Shown here piece after piece: positions 31,632 through 41,462 of a stretch of DNA of 64,000 nucleotides (position 1 is the first letter of the stretch; the number at the start of each line of letters is the position of its first letter). Position numbers and translations under genes: made by a program. This DNA comes from Acidobacteriota bacterium (GTDB taxonomy: Bacteria > Acidobacteriota > Blastocatellia > Pyrinomonadales > Pyrinomonadaceae). A model generated the notes under the pieces. The model was not told where the DNA came from. It saw only the letters and a program-made list of their open reading frames with translations, and searched no databases. The stretch spans positions 2,914,001 through 2,978,000 of the forward strand of contig CP065000.1 of the NCBI GenBank assembly GCA_016700075.1, read 5' to 3'.

Positions 31632-34460
31632 ATGAAATTATTTAGAGCAATTGCCGTAACATCACTTGTTTTTGCGCTTTTCCTGCCGATGGCAGCACAG
31701 CGTGCCGGTTCGCAGCAGAAGTTCACGATCTCGTACGAAAAATTCACGCTGCCGAATGGGCTTGACGTGATCTTTCATATCGACCGGTCAGATCCGGTCG
31801 TGGCCGTGTCGCTGACGGCACATGTGGGTTCTGCTCGTGAAAAGCCGGGACGTACGGGCTTTGCTCATATGTTCGAGCATCTTCTTTTTCTGGAATCGGA
31901 AAACCTGGGAAAAGGCGGGCTCGATAAGCTCAGCGCCCGCATCGGCGGATCGGGAGCGAACGGTTCGACCAGCCGCGACCGTACAAATTATTTGCAGACG
32001 GTTCCGAACGATGCTCTTGAGAAAATGCTCTGGGCAGAGGCCGACAAACTCGGCTGGTTCATCAACACCGTTACCGAGCAGGTTCTCGAAAAGGAAAAGC
32101 AGGTCGTAAAGAATGAGAAGCGGCAGAGCGTTGACAACAATCCTTATGGACACACGCAGTACGTGATCGACAAAGCTCTCTATCCCGCGGATCATCCGTA
32201 TAACTGGCAGGTGATCGGCTCACTAGAAGATCTGCAGTCGGCGACGCTCGACGATGTGAAAGACTTCTTCCGCCGTTGGTATGTACCGAACAATGTGACG
32301 CTTGTCGTCGCAGGTGATTTTGATCCGGTTCAGGCGAAAAAGTGGGTTGAAAGATATTTTGCCGAGATAAAACGCGGAGAAAATGTAGAGCGTCTTCCCA
32401 AACGTCCCGGCGTTGTCAGGGAGACCGTCAAACTCTTCCACGAAGATAATTTTGCACGCCTGCCCGAACTTACAATGGCATGGCCGACCGTTGAGCAGTA
32501 CCATCCGGATTCGTACGCGCTCGATGTACTGACTTCTTATCTTGCGTCCGGAAAAAAGGCTCCGCTTTATACGGTAATTGTTGAGGACAAGAAACTTGCG
32601 GCGAATCTGAGGATGTTCAATTATCAGTCCGAAGTTGCAGGGCAGATGCAGCTTTCGGTTCGTGCATTTGCTGACAAAAAGCTGGACGACGTCGCAGCGG
32701 CCATCACCGAAGCGTTTGCAAAGTTTGAAAAGGATGGCATTTCTGAACGCGACCTGAACCGTATCAAGGCGGGCCAGGAGACATCGTTCTACAATTCGCT
32801 GTCGAGCGTTTTGGGCAAGGGCGTCGAACTCGCTCAAGGCAATATCTTTGCCGGCGATCCGGGATTCGTCTCGAAGGAGATCGAAGGAATTCAGGCTGTG
32901 ACCACCGCTGACGTAGTTCGGGTATATGAGAAATATCTGAAAGGCAAAAATTTCGTCGCGACATCATTCGTGCCGAAGGGCAAAGCGGAACTCGCTTTGT
33001 CAGGATCAAAGAAAGCGGAGGTGGTCGAAGAACCGATCGTTCAAGGTGCCGAGGATGACGTAGATCCGAACATCGAAGCGAAATATGAACGTACGCCGTC
33101 CAGCTTTGACCGCTCGGTCGAACCGCCCTACGGCCCTGAGCCGATGGTAAAGATACCGGCAGTTTGGCAGGACAGGCTAAAGAACGGCATTCAAGTTTAC
33201 GGCATCCGTCATGATGAAGTGCCGCTCGTCGATTTTGAGATCGTTATGGACGGCGGGCAGCTGCTTGATGACATCAACAAGGTCGGGGTCGCCAATTTTC
33301 TAGGGCAGATGATGACGCAGGGAACCGCCAAGCGGACGCCGGCTGAGCTCGAGGAGGCGATCCAACAGCTTGGTGCCTCTATCAGGATCGGCTCCGCAAG
33401 CGACCGGTTCATCGTTTCGGTCAACACGCTCGCAAGGAACTTTGCCCCGACCGTCGCACTTGTCGAGGAAATGCTGCTCGAACCTAGGTGGGACGCCAAA
33501 GAATTCGAACTGATCAAGCAGCGAACTGTCGCGTCTATACGACAGCAGGAGGCTCTGCCGAATTCGATCGCTCAGAACGAGTTCAACAAACTCATCTACG
33601 GCGACAACGACATCCGATCAAAGAACCCGCTCGGCACCATCGAATCGGTCAATGCCATCACGATGGACGACCTCAAAGCATACTACGCAAAGAACTTATC
33701 GCCTTCTGTCGCCCGAATGCACATCGTCGGCAGCATCGACAAGAAGACGACGATGGATACTTTAAAGAGCCTCAATTCAAAGTGGAAGGCAAAACCGGTC
33801 CAGCTTCCTGTTCTACGCGCCCCGGCAAAGCCTGAACGGTCGCAGGTTTATTTCTACAACGTGCCCAATGCCGTTCAATCGGTCGTTCGCGTCGGCTATC
33901 CGGCCATGGGAATGAACGACCCCGACCAATATCCGGCTGTCGTGATGAACTACATTCTCGGCGGAGGCGGTTTTGCGTCGAGGCTGACGCAGGAGCTTCG
34001 CGAGACCAAGGGCTACACCTACGGCATAAACTCGTCATTTTCCGGTACGCGCACGTCGGGGCAATTCGGCATTTTCAGCGGTGTGCGCGCGAACGTAACG
34101 CTCGAATCGCTTCAGCTTATCAAGAGTATTGTCGATGATTACGGCAGGACGTTCACCAACGACGACCTGGCGACGACAAAGAGCTTTTTGATCAAGAGCA
34201 ACGCACGCGCGTTCGAAACATCCGGAGCAAAGCTGAATATGCTGAGCAACATCAGCACTTACGGCTGGCGTCCGGATTATGTGCGACAACGCGAGCAGAT
34301 CGTGAAGGCGATGACGGTCGACCGCATCCGCGAGCTTTCAGGCAAATACCTGAACAGCGGGCGCATGTACTGGCTGGTCGTGGGCGATGCCGCCACGCAG
34401 ATGCCGCGTCTCAAGGATCTCGGCTTTGGTGATCCGATCTTGCTGAACCCAAAGAACTAG
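31632..34460 (+). CDS. secreted M16-family zinc peptidase (two-domain)
   Basis: The 942-residue protein has a signal peptide (MKLFRAIAVTSLVFALFLPM, cleavage near AAQ). The first M16 half has the inverted zinc motif HMFEH (about 79-83) with the distal glutamate in the KNEKRQ helix around 160. The second half (about 490-942) keeps the fold (NGIQVYGIRHDEVPLVDFEI) but lacks HxxEH, as in pitrilysin-type pairs where only one half is catalytic. Likely a periplasmic peptidase. It starts 36 bp after the acyltransferase gene and may be on the same transcript. Confidence 0.9.
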   Translation: MKLFRAIAVTSLVFALFLPMAAQRAGSQQKFTISYEKFTLPNGLDVIFHIDRSDPVVAVSLTAHVGSAREKPGRTGFAHMFEHLLFLESENLGKGGLDKLSARIGGSGANGSTSRDRTNYLQTVPNDALEKMLWAEADKLGWFINTVTEQVLEKEKQVVKNEKRQSVDNNPYGHTQYVIDKALYPADHPYNWQVIGSLEDLQSATLDDVKDFFRRWYVPNNVTLVVAGDFDPVQAKKWVERYFAEIKRGENVERLPKRPGVVRETVKLFHEDNFARLPELTMAWPTVEQYHPDSYALDVLTSYLASGKKAPLYTVIVEDKKLAANLRMFNYQSEVAGQMQLSVRAFADKKLDDVAAAITEAFAKFEKDGISERDLNRIKAGQETSFYNSLSSVLGKGVELAQGNIFAGDPGFVSKEIEGIQAVTTADVVRVYEKYLKGKNFVATSFVPKGKAELALSGSKKAEVVEEPIVQGAEDDVDPNIEAKYERTPSSFDRSVEPPYGPEPMVKIPAVWQDRLKNGIQVYGIRHDEVPLVDFEIVMDGGQLLDDINKVGVANFLGQMMTQGTAKRTPAELEEAIQQLGASIRIGSASDRFIVSVNTLARNFAPTVALVEEMLLEPRWDAKEFELIKQRTVASIRQQEALPNSIAQNEFNKLIYGDNDIRSKNPLGTIESVNAITMDDLKAYYAKNLSPSVARMHIVGSIDKKTTMDTLKSLNSKWKAKPVQLPVLRAPAKPERSQVYFYNVPNAVQSVVRVGYPAMGMNDPDQYPAVVMNYILGGGGFASRLTQELRETKGYTYGINSSFSGTRTSGQFGIFSGVRANVTLESLQLIKSIVDDYGRTFTNDDLATTKSFLIKSNARAFETSGAKLNMLSNISTYGWRPDYVRQREQIVKAMTVDRIRELSGKYLNSGRMYWLVVGDAATQMPRLKDLGFGDPILLNPKN

Positions 34461-34484
34461 CGATTGTTGCGATCAGGCCCTGTT

Positions 34485-35516
34485 ATGGCAAAGAAGAAAG
34501 CGTTAGCAAAGGTCGAAAAGAAGATACTCATCACCGGAGGGACCGGCTTCCTCGGTGCTGAGATCGTACGGCAGTTCATTGATGCAGGCGAAAAGAACCT
34601 CCGTGTAATGGCGTCGAGCGTTCCTGCGTGGATGACCGACTCCGGCGTGGAGCCGTTCATCGGTTCCGTGACCGACACCGCTGCGGTCGCCAAGGCCCTG
34701 AAAGGCGTCTCGGCGGTATTTCATCTCGCGGGGAAGGTGTCGCGTGACAATGATGACGCTGCGTCGATGAACAGGGTCCACGTAGAGGGCACGCGAATAT
34801 TGTCACAGGCCGCCGCAGTCGCCGGCGTTTCGACCATGATCCTTGCTTCGTCCAGCGGTACGATCGCTGTCAGTAGAGATGAGGAAGTTCTCGACGAGAC
34901 CTATCCGCCGCCGGTCGAGATAATTTCGCAATGGGCGTATTACGCGTCGAAATATTTTCAGGAACGCACCGCTCTCGCCGAATTCGACGGCAAAGGCCGC
35001 AAGCTTGTGATACTCAACCCGACGCTGCTTCTCGGCCCCGGCGACGAACGCCTGAGCTCGACAAAGGTCGTACTTGATTTCCTCGGACGCAAGGTCCCGT
35101 ATTGCCCTTCGGGCGGCCTGAATATCGTCGATACTCGCGACGTCGCTGCCGCATTCATCAATTCTGTGGAAAAAGGGCGGCATCAGGAAAAGTATCTGCT
35201 TGGTGCAGTGAACCTGACATTCGAGGAGTTTTTCGGGCGTCTCGAAAGGCTCTCGGGTGTGCGGGCACCGGCGTTGAAGGTCCCGAAAAAGCTCGCTATG
35301 GCCGGCTCGGCGATGGTCGAATCGGTATTCAAAAATTGGGGACGCACTTCGCCCGTAGCAACCAGTGAGGTCGAGCAGGCAGAGCATTTCTGGTATTTCT
35401 CGTCAGCTAAAGCCGAAGAAGAGCTGGGTTTCTCGCCGCGCGATCCGCAGGAAACGCTTAACGACACCATCAGCTATATTCGCGAGAATATGTTGGGCGG
35501 CGGCGTTTTTAGGTAG
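34485..35516 (+). CDS. NAD(P)-dependent epimerase/dehydratase (extended SDR)
   Basis: The 343-residue protein has the extended-SDR dinucleotide motif ITGGTGFLGAE, VFHLAGKVS, the SSSG stretch and the catalytic YYASKYFQE (Tyr-x3-Lys). It most resembles dihydroflavonol-4-reductase and hopanoid-associated sugar epimerase (HpnA-like) proteins; the substrate is not determinable. An in-frame TTG at 34464 would add seven residues; the ATG at 34485 begins a lysine-rich MAKKKALAKVEKK leader. It lies 24 bp after the M16 gene and closes the plus-strand run; its end overlaps the convergent permease gene by eight bases. Confidence 0.82.
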   Translation: MAKKKALAKVEKKILITGGTGFLGAEIVRQFIDAGEKNLRVMASSVPAWMTDSGVEPFIGSVTDTAAVAKALKGVSAVFHLAGKVSRDNDDAASMNRVHVEGTRILSQAAAVAGVSTMILASSSGTIAVSRDEEVLDETYPPPVEIISQWAYYASKYFQERTALAEFDGKGRKLVILNPTLLLGPGDERLSSTKVVLDFLGRKVPYCPSGGLNIVDTRDVAAAFINSVEKGRHQEKYLLGAVNLTFEEFFGRLERLSGVRAPALKVPKKLAMAGSAMVESVFKNWGRTSPVATSEVEQAEHFWYFSSAKAEEELGFSPRDPQETLNDTISYIRENMLGGGVFR

Positions 35517-36807
35517 AAACTTCATTCCGCTTGCTTAGAGCTCGATTCAGTCCGAGTATCACCAGCCCAACTCCGGCGGCGATCAGTATAGGCAAGCCTT
35601 CCTTTACCAGATCTACACGCGTCAGCAGCCAGCCGATCAGGATCAGCGACAGAACCGCCGCGACCACGCCGAGCGGAGCACTGAATTTCGCCTCAGGGGC
35701 GTCGCCTCTGCGGCGAAAGACGGGAAGTGCCAGGCAGGTTGTCGCGTAAACCAAGAGACGTGTGATCGTTGCGATAGCGAGAGCGGTCAGGAACGTTGAA
35801 TAAACGGTCAAGACAAATATCACTAAAGCGGTCAGCGTGATCGAAAGCCACGGTGTTTTGAATTTGTCGTGCGTTTCGGACAGCTTTGCGGGCAGCTCGC
35901 CGTTGTCGGACATCGCAAAAAGCAGCCGCGTGCTGCCGAGAAAGCCGACGTTTAAATTGCCGAGTATCGAAACAAGCGCTCCGACCGTGATGAACGCGGC
36001 GCCGTATGTTCCCAGGAATACTGCACCGGCGTCAGCGAGCGGACGTTCGGAGGCCGCGAGTCCGGGCAGCGTCCCGATGCTGACTACCTGTATCAGAATG
36101 TAAAGAACAGCTATGACCGAAAGAGCAACGAAAAGCGCAATTGGTATATTTCGCTGCGGGTCCTTCGTTTCTCCGCCCATGATCACGCCGACCTCGAAGC
36201 CTACGAAAGCATATATCAGCAGCAGAACCGCGCTTGAGAACGCTCCGTATTCGGGCACCGCATCGATAGTGAAATTTCCGGGCTGTATGAAAAATATTCC
36301 GACCGCGACAAAGATGATCAGAGGGATCAGTTTGCCCGCGGTGAATATATTTGTCAGGATCGTCGTCTGTTTTACACCGACCAGATTTACTGCAAATATC
36401 GTAAGAATGATCAGGCTGATCACCATTATCCGAAAACTGCCCTCACCCGCATCAGGAACGAAAAACCCGAAATAAGTGATCAACAGATTGCAGTTTGCTG
36501 CAAACGACGTGACACGAACGATCCAGTACAGCCAGCCGACCTCGAACCCGACGACAGGCCCGAACGCTTCACGTGCGTAAAGGTACGGCCCGCCTGTACC
36601 TGTGAAACGGCTTGCCACCTCTGCGTAGCAAAGCACTATAAAGCCGACAACGACCGCACATGCAGCAAACGCGACAAGGCTCCACGTGCCGATCAACCCG
36701 TGAACTTTGGCGGGCAGGCCAAAGATACCCGCGCCGATGACGGTATTGATAAAGATCGCTGCCAGGTCCCAACGGCCGATGCCTCGAACGAGTTTTTCTT
36801 CACTCAT
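35509..36807 (-). CDS. APC-superfamily amino acid permease
   Basis: The 432-residue protein has about 12 hydrophobic spans. The first contains the APC signature INTVIGAGIFGLPAKV, followed by LCYAEVASRFTGTGGPYLYAREAFG (family proton/substrate site, given here as a whole region at about residues 60-84), and IYAFVGFEVGVIMGGETKDP in the middle. Substrate is probably an amino acid or polyamine; no more can be said. It is divergent from the serine hydrolase gene, which may act on peptides or cell wall outside the cell. Confidence 0.88.
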   Translation of the reverse strand: MSEEKLVRGIGRWDLAAIFINTVIGAGIFGLPAKVHGLIGTWSLVAFAACAVVVGFIVLCYAEVASRFTGTGGPYLYAREAFGPVVGFEVGWLYWIVRVTSFAANCNLLITYFGFFVPDAGEGSFRIMVISLIILTIFAVNLVGVKQTTILTNIFTAGKLIPLIIFVAVGIFFIQPGNFTIDAVPEYGAFSSAVLLLIYAFVGFEVGVIMGGETKDPQRNIPIALFVALSVIAVLYILIQVVSIGTLPGLAASERPLADAGAVFLGTYGAAFITVGALVSILGNLNVGFLGSTRLLFAMSDNGELPAKLSETHDKFKTPWLSITLTALVIFVLTVYSTFLTALAIATITRLLVYATTCLALPVFRRRGDAPEAKFSAPLGVVAAVLSLILIGWLLTRVDLVKEGLPILIAAGVGLVILGLNRALSKRNEVST

Positions 36808-36831
36808 TATTTCTTAAATGGTCGAATCGGA

Positions 36832-36837
36832 TATAAT
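36832..36837 (+). promoter_or_regulatory. perfect -10 hexamer TATAAT before the serine hydrolase gene
   Basis: TATAAT lies 28 bases upstream of the ATG at 36866, in the 58-bp spacer between divergent genes. The region 16-18 bp upstream offers only a poor -35 (TTTCTT). The hexamer itself is exact. Confidence 0.4.
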
Positions 36838-36865
36838 TCGCTAAAACGATATCACATTGAATGCT

Positions 36866-37858
36866 ATGAACTTAACTCACAAACTTGCCGCAAAGTTCCT
36901 GATCGCAGTTTTATTCACAATGCCGCTAGCGGCTCAAAAGTCCAAAGGCGGCGAGATCTTACCTCAAAAAGGATACAAGCCGCCTGTCATGAGCGAGGTG
37001 ACTTCGATGAATGAGATCGTGCGTGCGGCAGTAATGGCCGAACTCGATGCGCGAAAGGGCGAGGTAAAGCAGGAGCAGGTCTCGGCGACGGTGATCGACG
37101 TTACTGACGCTAATAGCTGGAAATGGGGTGCATTTCGGGGCGAAGAGAAATATTATCCTGCATCCGTTCCGAAGATGTTCTACATGGCCGCGGTCGAGCG
37201 GCAGCTTGAGGACGGCAAGGTCGCTTTGACGAAAGAACTGGATCGCGGAATGAAGGACATGATCGTCGATTCATCGAATGACGCCACACAATATATCGTC
37301 GATGTCCTGACCGACACGGCGAGTGGTTCGGAACTGCCGCAGAAGGAGTTCGAGAAATGGCAATACAAGCGAAATAGGATGAACCGCTATTTTGCCGCGA
37401 TGGGTTATAAGAATATCAATATCAATCAAAAGATCTATTGCGAAGATGCCTACGGGATCGAGCAGCAATCGCGCAATTACGCCGGCCAGAACCGCAACAT
37501 GCTCACGACCAATGCCACGGCACGAGCCATTGCCGAGATAGTTCTTGGACGCCTCAACACGCCCGAACGCACTACACGAATGATGAAACTGCTGCAGCGG
37601 GACCCATTCTCAGCTGTCAAAGATCCGGACAGTCAGGATCACGGATTCATAGGTAAAATGCTTGCGGACAACCACCTGCACGATTTGAGCATTTGGTCCA
37701 AGGCAGGCTGGACGAGCCGTGCCAGACATGATGCCGCATTCCTGCGAACAGAGAACGGCCGGCAATATGCCATCGCGATATTCACGGAAGGTGTTGCCAA
37801 AGATCGGGAACTCGTTCCCGCGATAGCTTGGAGAATATTTCAGGAACTCAAAAAATAG
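36866..37858 (+). CDS. secreted class A beta-lactamase-like serine hydrolase
   Basis: About 330 residues with a signal peptide ending LAAQ. The penicillin-recognising fold is visible: SxxK as ASVPKMF near residue 100, an SxN motif SSND near 137 and KxG as SKAGW near 275, in the right order and spacing for class A beta-lactamases and D-Ala-D-Ala peptidases. The substitution of KTG by KAG and the long insertion before ININQ make resistance activity uncertain; a peptidoglycan role is equally possible. An in-frame TTG three codons upstream is a weaker start. Confidence 0.8.
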   Translation: MNLTHKLAAKFLIAVLFTMPLAAQKSKGGEILPQKGYKPPVMSEVTSMNEIVRAAVMAELDARKGEVKQEQVSATVIDVTDANSWKWGAFRGEEKYYPASVPKMFYMAAVERQLEDGKVALTKELDRGMKDMIVDSSNDATQYIVDVLTDTASGSELPQKEFEKWQYKRNRMNRYFAAMGYKNININQKIYCEDAYGIEQQSRNYAGQNRNMLTTNATARAIAEIVLGRLNTPERTTRMMKLLQRDPFSAVKDPDSQDHGFIGKMLADNHLHDLSIWSKAGWTSRARHDAAFLRTENGRQYAIAIFTEGVAKDRELVPAIAWRIFQELKK

Positions 37859-37861
37859 CAG

Positions 37862-40800
37862 CTATTGAACGTCTGCAACTTCGATAACTGAATTTTCGGG
37901 GCGAAATGTGAGTGCCGGATTGTCCTTGTAGGCGTTTGCCCCGGACAAAAGGAACTGTTCTGCTGTTTCACGGTCGACCGGGCGAGAGAAAAGGTACCCT
38001 TGGCCGGCCTTGCATCCGAGCGAACGAAGTTTTTCAAGTTGCGACGCAGTTTCGACACCCTCAGCCACGACTTCAATACCCAGATTTTCCCCTAGCATCA
38101 GGATCGTCTTGACGATGGCACCGCTCTTCTCATCCTTGTCCATCAGATGTATGAATGAACGGTCGATCTTCAGGCGTTCAAACGGGAATTTCTGCAGATA
38201 ACTGAGGCTTGAGTAGCCGGTCCCAAAGTCATCAGTGGAAAGTGCGACGCCGAGCCTGTCGAGTTCCTGCAGGACCTTTAGCGACTTTTCGCTGTGTTCC
38301 ATGACGGTGCTTTCAGTCACTTCCAACTTCAACTGCTCGGCCTTGATCGCTGAGTCTTCGAGAATGAGCTGAACCTGTGTCGTCAGGTTAGGATGCATCA
38401 ACTGTTTTGCCGAAAGGTTCACGCTCACGGCAAGCGGGACCTTGAATCGCCTCTGCCAATCGCCGATCTGCCGGCACGATTCCTCTAGGATCCATCGGCC
38501 GATCGGGATTATCAATCCTGTTTCCTCGGCAACGTGGACAAATTCGTTCGGCGCGACCAGGCCGTGTACAGGATGCCGCCACCTTATCAGAGCTTCGAAT
38601 TCGCACACGCGGCCTGTCGCCAACTCAACTATCGGCTGATAAAGCACCTCGAATTCATGCCGCTCGACCGCCCGCCGCAGATCGTTCTCGACCTGAAGCA
38701 AGTTCATATTTCGAACATGCATTTCCTGGTCAAAGATCTCGTAACGTGCCTTGCCGGCCTCTTTGGCTCGATACATCGCGGCATCCGCATCGCGTAAAAA
38801 GTCCTCGGCGCTTCGCTTCATGGGACTTGCGATCACTATGCCGATGCTCGCCGTCGTAAAGACCTCGTAGTTGTCGATCTTGAAGGGCTCGGAGATCTTT
38901 GCCTGCAAACGCTCAGCGACACGCGCAACATCGTGGGCGTCGCCGCTGCGATTTAGGAGAATAGTGAACTCATCGCCGCCCAGCCTCGCGACGATGTCGC
39001 CCGGACGAACGCATTCGGTCAGCCGCTCGGCGATCGCAATGAGCAATTTATCGCCGACAGCATGGCCGAGGCTGTCGTTTATGACTTTGAACCTGTCGAG
39101 ATCGAGGAAAAGAACTGCAAATTTTGCGAATTCATTGCCCTCGCCACGCTTCACGGCTTGGCGGAGCTGGTTCATGAATTCAACACGATTCGGCAGGTTT
39201 GTCAGCGTGTCGTGAACGGCGTAGTAGCGGATCTTTTCTTCGGCCCGCGTCCGTTCGGTTATGTCGCGAAAGCAGGCGACCCGGCCGACCGGCCGGCCTT
39301 CCATCATCTGCGGCTGCGAATACCGCTCGAAAACCCGTCCGTCGGTCAGCTCGATGATGTCCGATGCCGTTGCCAGCGGATCTGCATAGACGCGGTCCAA
39401 ACTGCGATTAAATTCTTCCGGATTCTTGATCTTGCTCAGTACAAGGTCAACCAATTTCGCGCCGTCCTTCTTCTCGATTATCTGAGGATGGACGTCCCAC
39501 ATCTCACGGAATTTTCGGTTGCAGGTAACTATCTCGCGGTCAAGGCTCATCACGACAATGCCGTCAGCCGTGGATTCAAAGGTCGATGCAAAGAGCGAAA
39601 TCGTGTTATGCAGATCTATCTCGGTCCGTCGCCGGTCGGTTATGTCGCGTGCGATGCCTTGGACGCCTATCGGCGATCCGCCGGGCGACACGATCAGCCG
39701 AGTGCTGAGTTCCAATGTCACGCGTTTGCCGGATCTGGCAATGATCTCAAGCTCATAGGTCGTAGGAAGCTCCTCCTCGACCTTTCGGGCGGTCATCGTT
39801 TGTGCGAGTTCGAGGAATTCCGGTGCCACGACCTGACCGATGTTCATCTTTAGAGCTTCCTCGCGGGAATAGCCCGTAATTATCTCGCCTGCGCGGTTCA
39901 GCGACGTAAAATTGCCGCTCATATCATGCGTGTAGATCAGGTCGTTCGCATTCTCGAAAAGGTCTCGATAGCGTTCTTCGCTCTTGCTGATGGCGTCCTC
40001 GGCGAGCTTGCGATCGGTAATGTCGCGGGCGATCCCCTGAACTGCGATAGGCTTGCCGTCGCTTCTGATGACGCTGCTGTTGATCTCCAATACCGCACGC
40101 GAGCCGTCTTTCTTGATACATTCGACCTCATAGGTCGTTTGCGTCTTCTTGCCATCGATCTTGTCCCGCAGATATTTGCGAACACGATTCAAATGTTCCG
40201 GAGCCACTACCTCCGACATATTGAGGGCCAGGGCCTCTTCACTCGTATAGCCGAATATGCGTTCGCCTGCTTTGTTTATCGATATGTAATTTCCTTCCAG
40301 GTCGTGAACGTAAATGATGTCGTTGGCGTTGTCGAACAGTTCTCTGAATCTTGCCTCGCTTTCGGCGACAGCAAGTTCAGCTCGTCGGCGTTCGGAGATG
40401 TCTTTCCACATCACCATGCCGGCAAAGATCTCGCCCTTCTCGTCGCGGACAGGACGGATATTGATCAGATAGTAATTGCCGTCGTCTTCGGTCTCAAAGG
40501 TAATATCCTCTCCGGCCAAGGCACGGTCGTAGTATCCACTCCATTCAGCAACGATCTCTTCCGGAAAAACATCCTCAAGTGTTCTGTCTTCGAACATCGC
40601 GGTCTTCCAATCGTGCTTGGCAAGCTGTTCTCCTTCGGCGAGAGTGTATCTGTGCTCACGATCAAACAGAAGTACCGCCGTCTTTGGGATTGAACGTGCG
40701 AGAGTGCGGTAGAGCTTTTCACGTATTGCAAGTTCGTGTTCCGCCTTCTTTCTTTCGGTGATGTCCAGAATGACGCCCTGCCAGCAGAGTGGGGAGCCAT

Positions 40801-41164
40801 CCCTGTTCGCGATAAGACAGCTGCGGTCGCGGACCCACATCACGGATCCATTCTTGCAGTGAACGCGGTATTCGAAATCGATGCTCCTGCCCTCGCGCAT
40901 CGCGCTTCGGGTAGCGGTCAGGACCCTCTCTTTGTCGTCCTCGTGGATCACGCGGTCCCAGATGTTAGCATCGGTCAGCCACTCTTCGATCGGATACCCG
41001 AATCTTTCGAATGACGGGCTTATGTACAGCGGCTTGTGCGGCGGTGTCGGCTTGATCGCATAGAACATCACGGGCAGATTTTCGACGAAAATGCGAAAAA
41101 GCGGATCCGACGGAGTTACCGGAACTCCGTTTGCCGGGATCTTGATCTGATCGGAAAAGGACAT
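37862..41164 (-). CDS. multi-PAS GGDEF/EAL composite c-di-GMP enzyme
   Basis: An 1100-residue cytoplasmic sensor. Five PAS-type modules fill about residues 15-650, marked by repeated endings such as GVILDITERKKAE, VMWKDISERRRAE and GIARDITDRKLAE; PAS 3 and 4 are close duplicates (ELFDNANDIIYVHDLEGN, DLFENANDLIYTHDMSGN). A diguanylate cyclase domain follows with intact RLGGDEFTILL near 728, then a phosphodiesterase domain with intact EALIRW near 856, DDFGTGYSSL and EGVE. Both catalytic sites look competent. An in-frame TTG at 41200 is an alternative start. A PilZ protein at 12716 is a possible effector. Confidence 0.93.
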   Translation of the reverse strand: MSFSDQIKIPANGVPVTPSDPLFRIFVENLPVMFYAIKPTPPHKPLYISPSFERFGYPIEEWLTDANIWDRVIHEDDKERVLTATRSAMREGRSIDFEYRVHCKNGSVMWVRDRSCLIANRDGSPLCWQGVILDITERKKAEHELAIREKLYRTLARSIPKTAVLLFDREHRYTLAEGEQLAKHDWKTAMFEDRTLEDVFPEEIVAEWSGYYDRALAGEDITFETEDDGNYYLINIRPVRDEKGEIFAGMVMWKDISERRRAELAVAESEARFRELFDNANDIIYVHDLEGNYISINKAGERIFGYTSEEALALNMSEVVAPEHLNRVRKYLRDKIDGKKTQTTYEVECIKKDGSRAVLEINSSVIRSDGKPIAVQGIARDITDRKLAEDAISKSEERYRDLFENANDLIYTHDMSGNFTSLNRAGEIITGYSREEALKMNIGQVVAPEFLELAQTMTARKVEEELPTTYELEIIARSGKRVTLELSTRLIVSPGGSPIGVQGIARDITDRRRTEIDLHNTISLFASTFESTADGIVVMSLDREIVTCNRKFREMWDVHPQIIEKKDGAKLVDLVLSKIKNPEEFNRSLDRVYADPLATASDIIELTDGRVFERYSQPQMMEGRPVGRVACFRDITERTRAEEKIRYYAVHDTLTNLPNRVEFMNQLRQAVKRGEGNEFAKFAVLFLDLDRFKVINDSLGHAVGDKLLIAIAERLTECVRPGDIVARLGGDEFTILLNRSGDAHDVARVAERLQAKISEPFKIDNYEVFTTASIGIVIASPMKRSAEDFLRDADAAMYRAKEAGKARYEIFDQEMHVRNMNLLQVENDLRRAVERHEFEVLYQPIVELATGRVCEFEALIRWRHPVHGLVAPNEFVHVAEETGLIIPIGRWILEESCRQIGDWQRRFKVPLAVSVNLSAKQLMHPNLTTQVQLILEDSAIKAEQLKLEVTESTVMEHSEKSLKVLQELDRLGVALSTDDFGTGYSSLSYLQKFPFERLKIDRSFIHLMDKDEKSGAIVKTILMLGENLGIEVVAEGVETASQLEKLRSLGCKAGQGYLFSRPVDRETAEQFLLSGANAYKDNPALTFRPENSVIEVADVQ

Positions 41165-41462
41165 AGGCCGACTGTCGGAAGGGAATATGCTTTGAACCAA
41201 ACGCCCTATTTTACGGGACTTGAATGACTATGATCGTAGGGATACGCCGCGAAATGTTGAGCGATTTACATCATCGAACGGCTTAGGAAATGGGCGCTCG
41301 ATATACGAACGCAATAAAAGATTAACATAGTTGTGCTCTGATTGCCATCGTTTTTTACGCTATTAAATGATGGTTTGTGTTCATTCTCCGGCAGGCTTGC
41401 GGCGAAGCGGCCCCAAAAGCTATCATCAAAACAAATTCACTGGATCTCCGTATCAATACAGT

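Noticed and set aside
36866..37858. Calling the serine hydrolase an antibiotic-resistance beta-lactamase
   Set aside because: KTG is replaced by KAG and there is a long insertion; the fold is supported but resistance activity is not.
41367..41462. Upstream ATG of the S9 peptidase
   Set aside because: It would place a 32-residue charged leader before an otherwise normal signal peptide.
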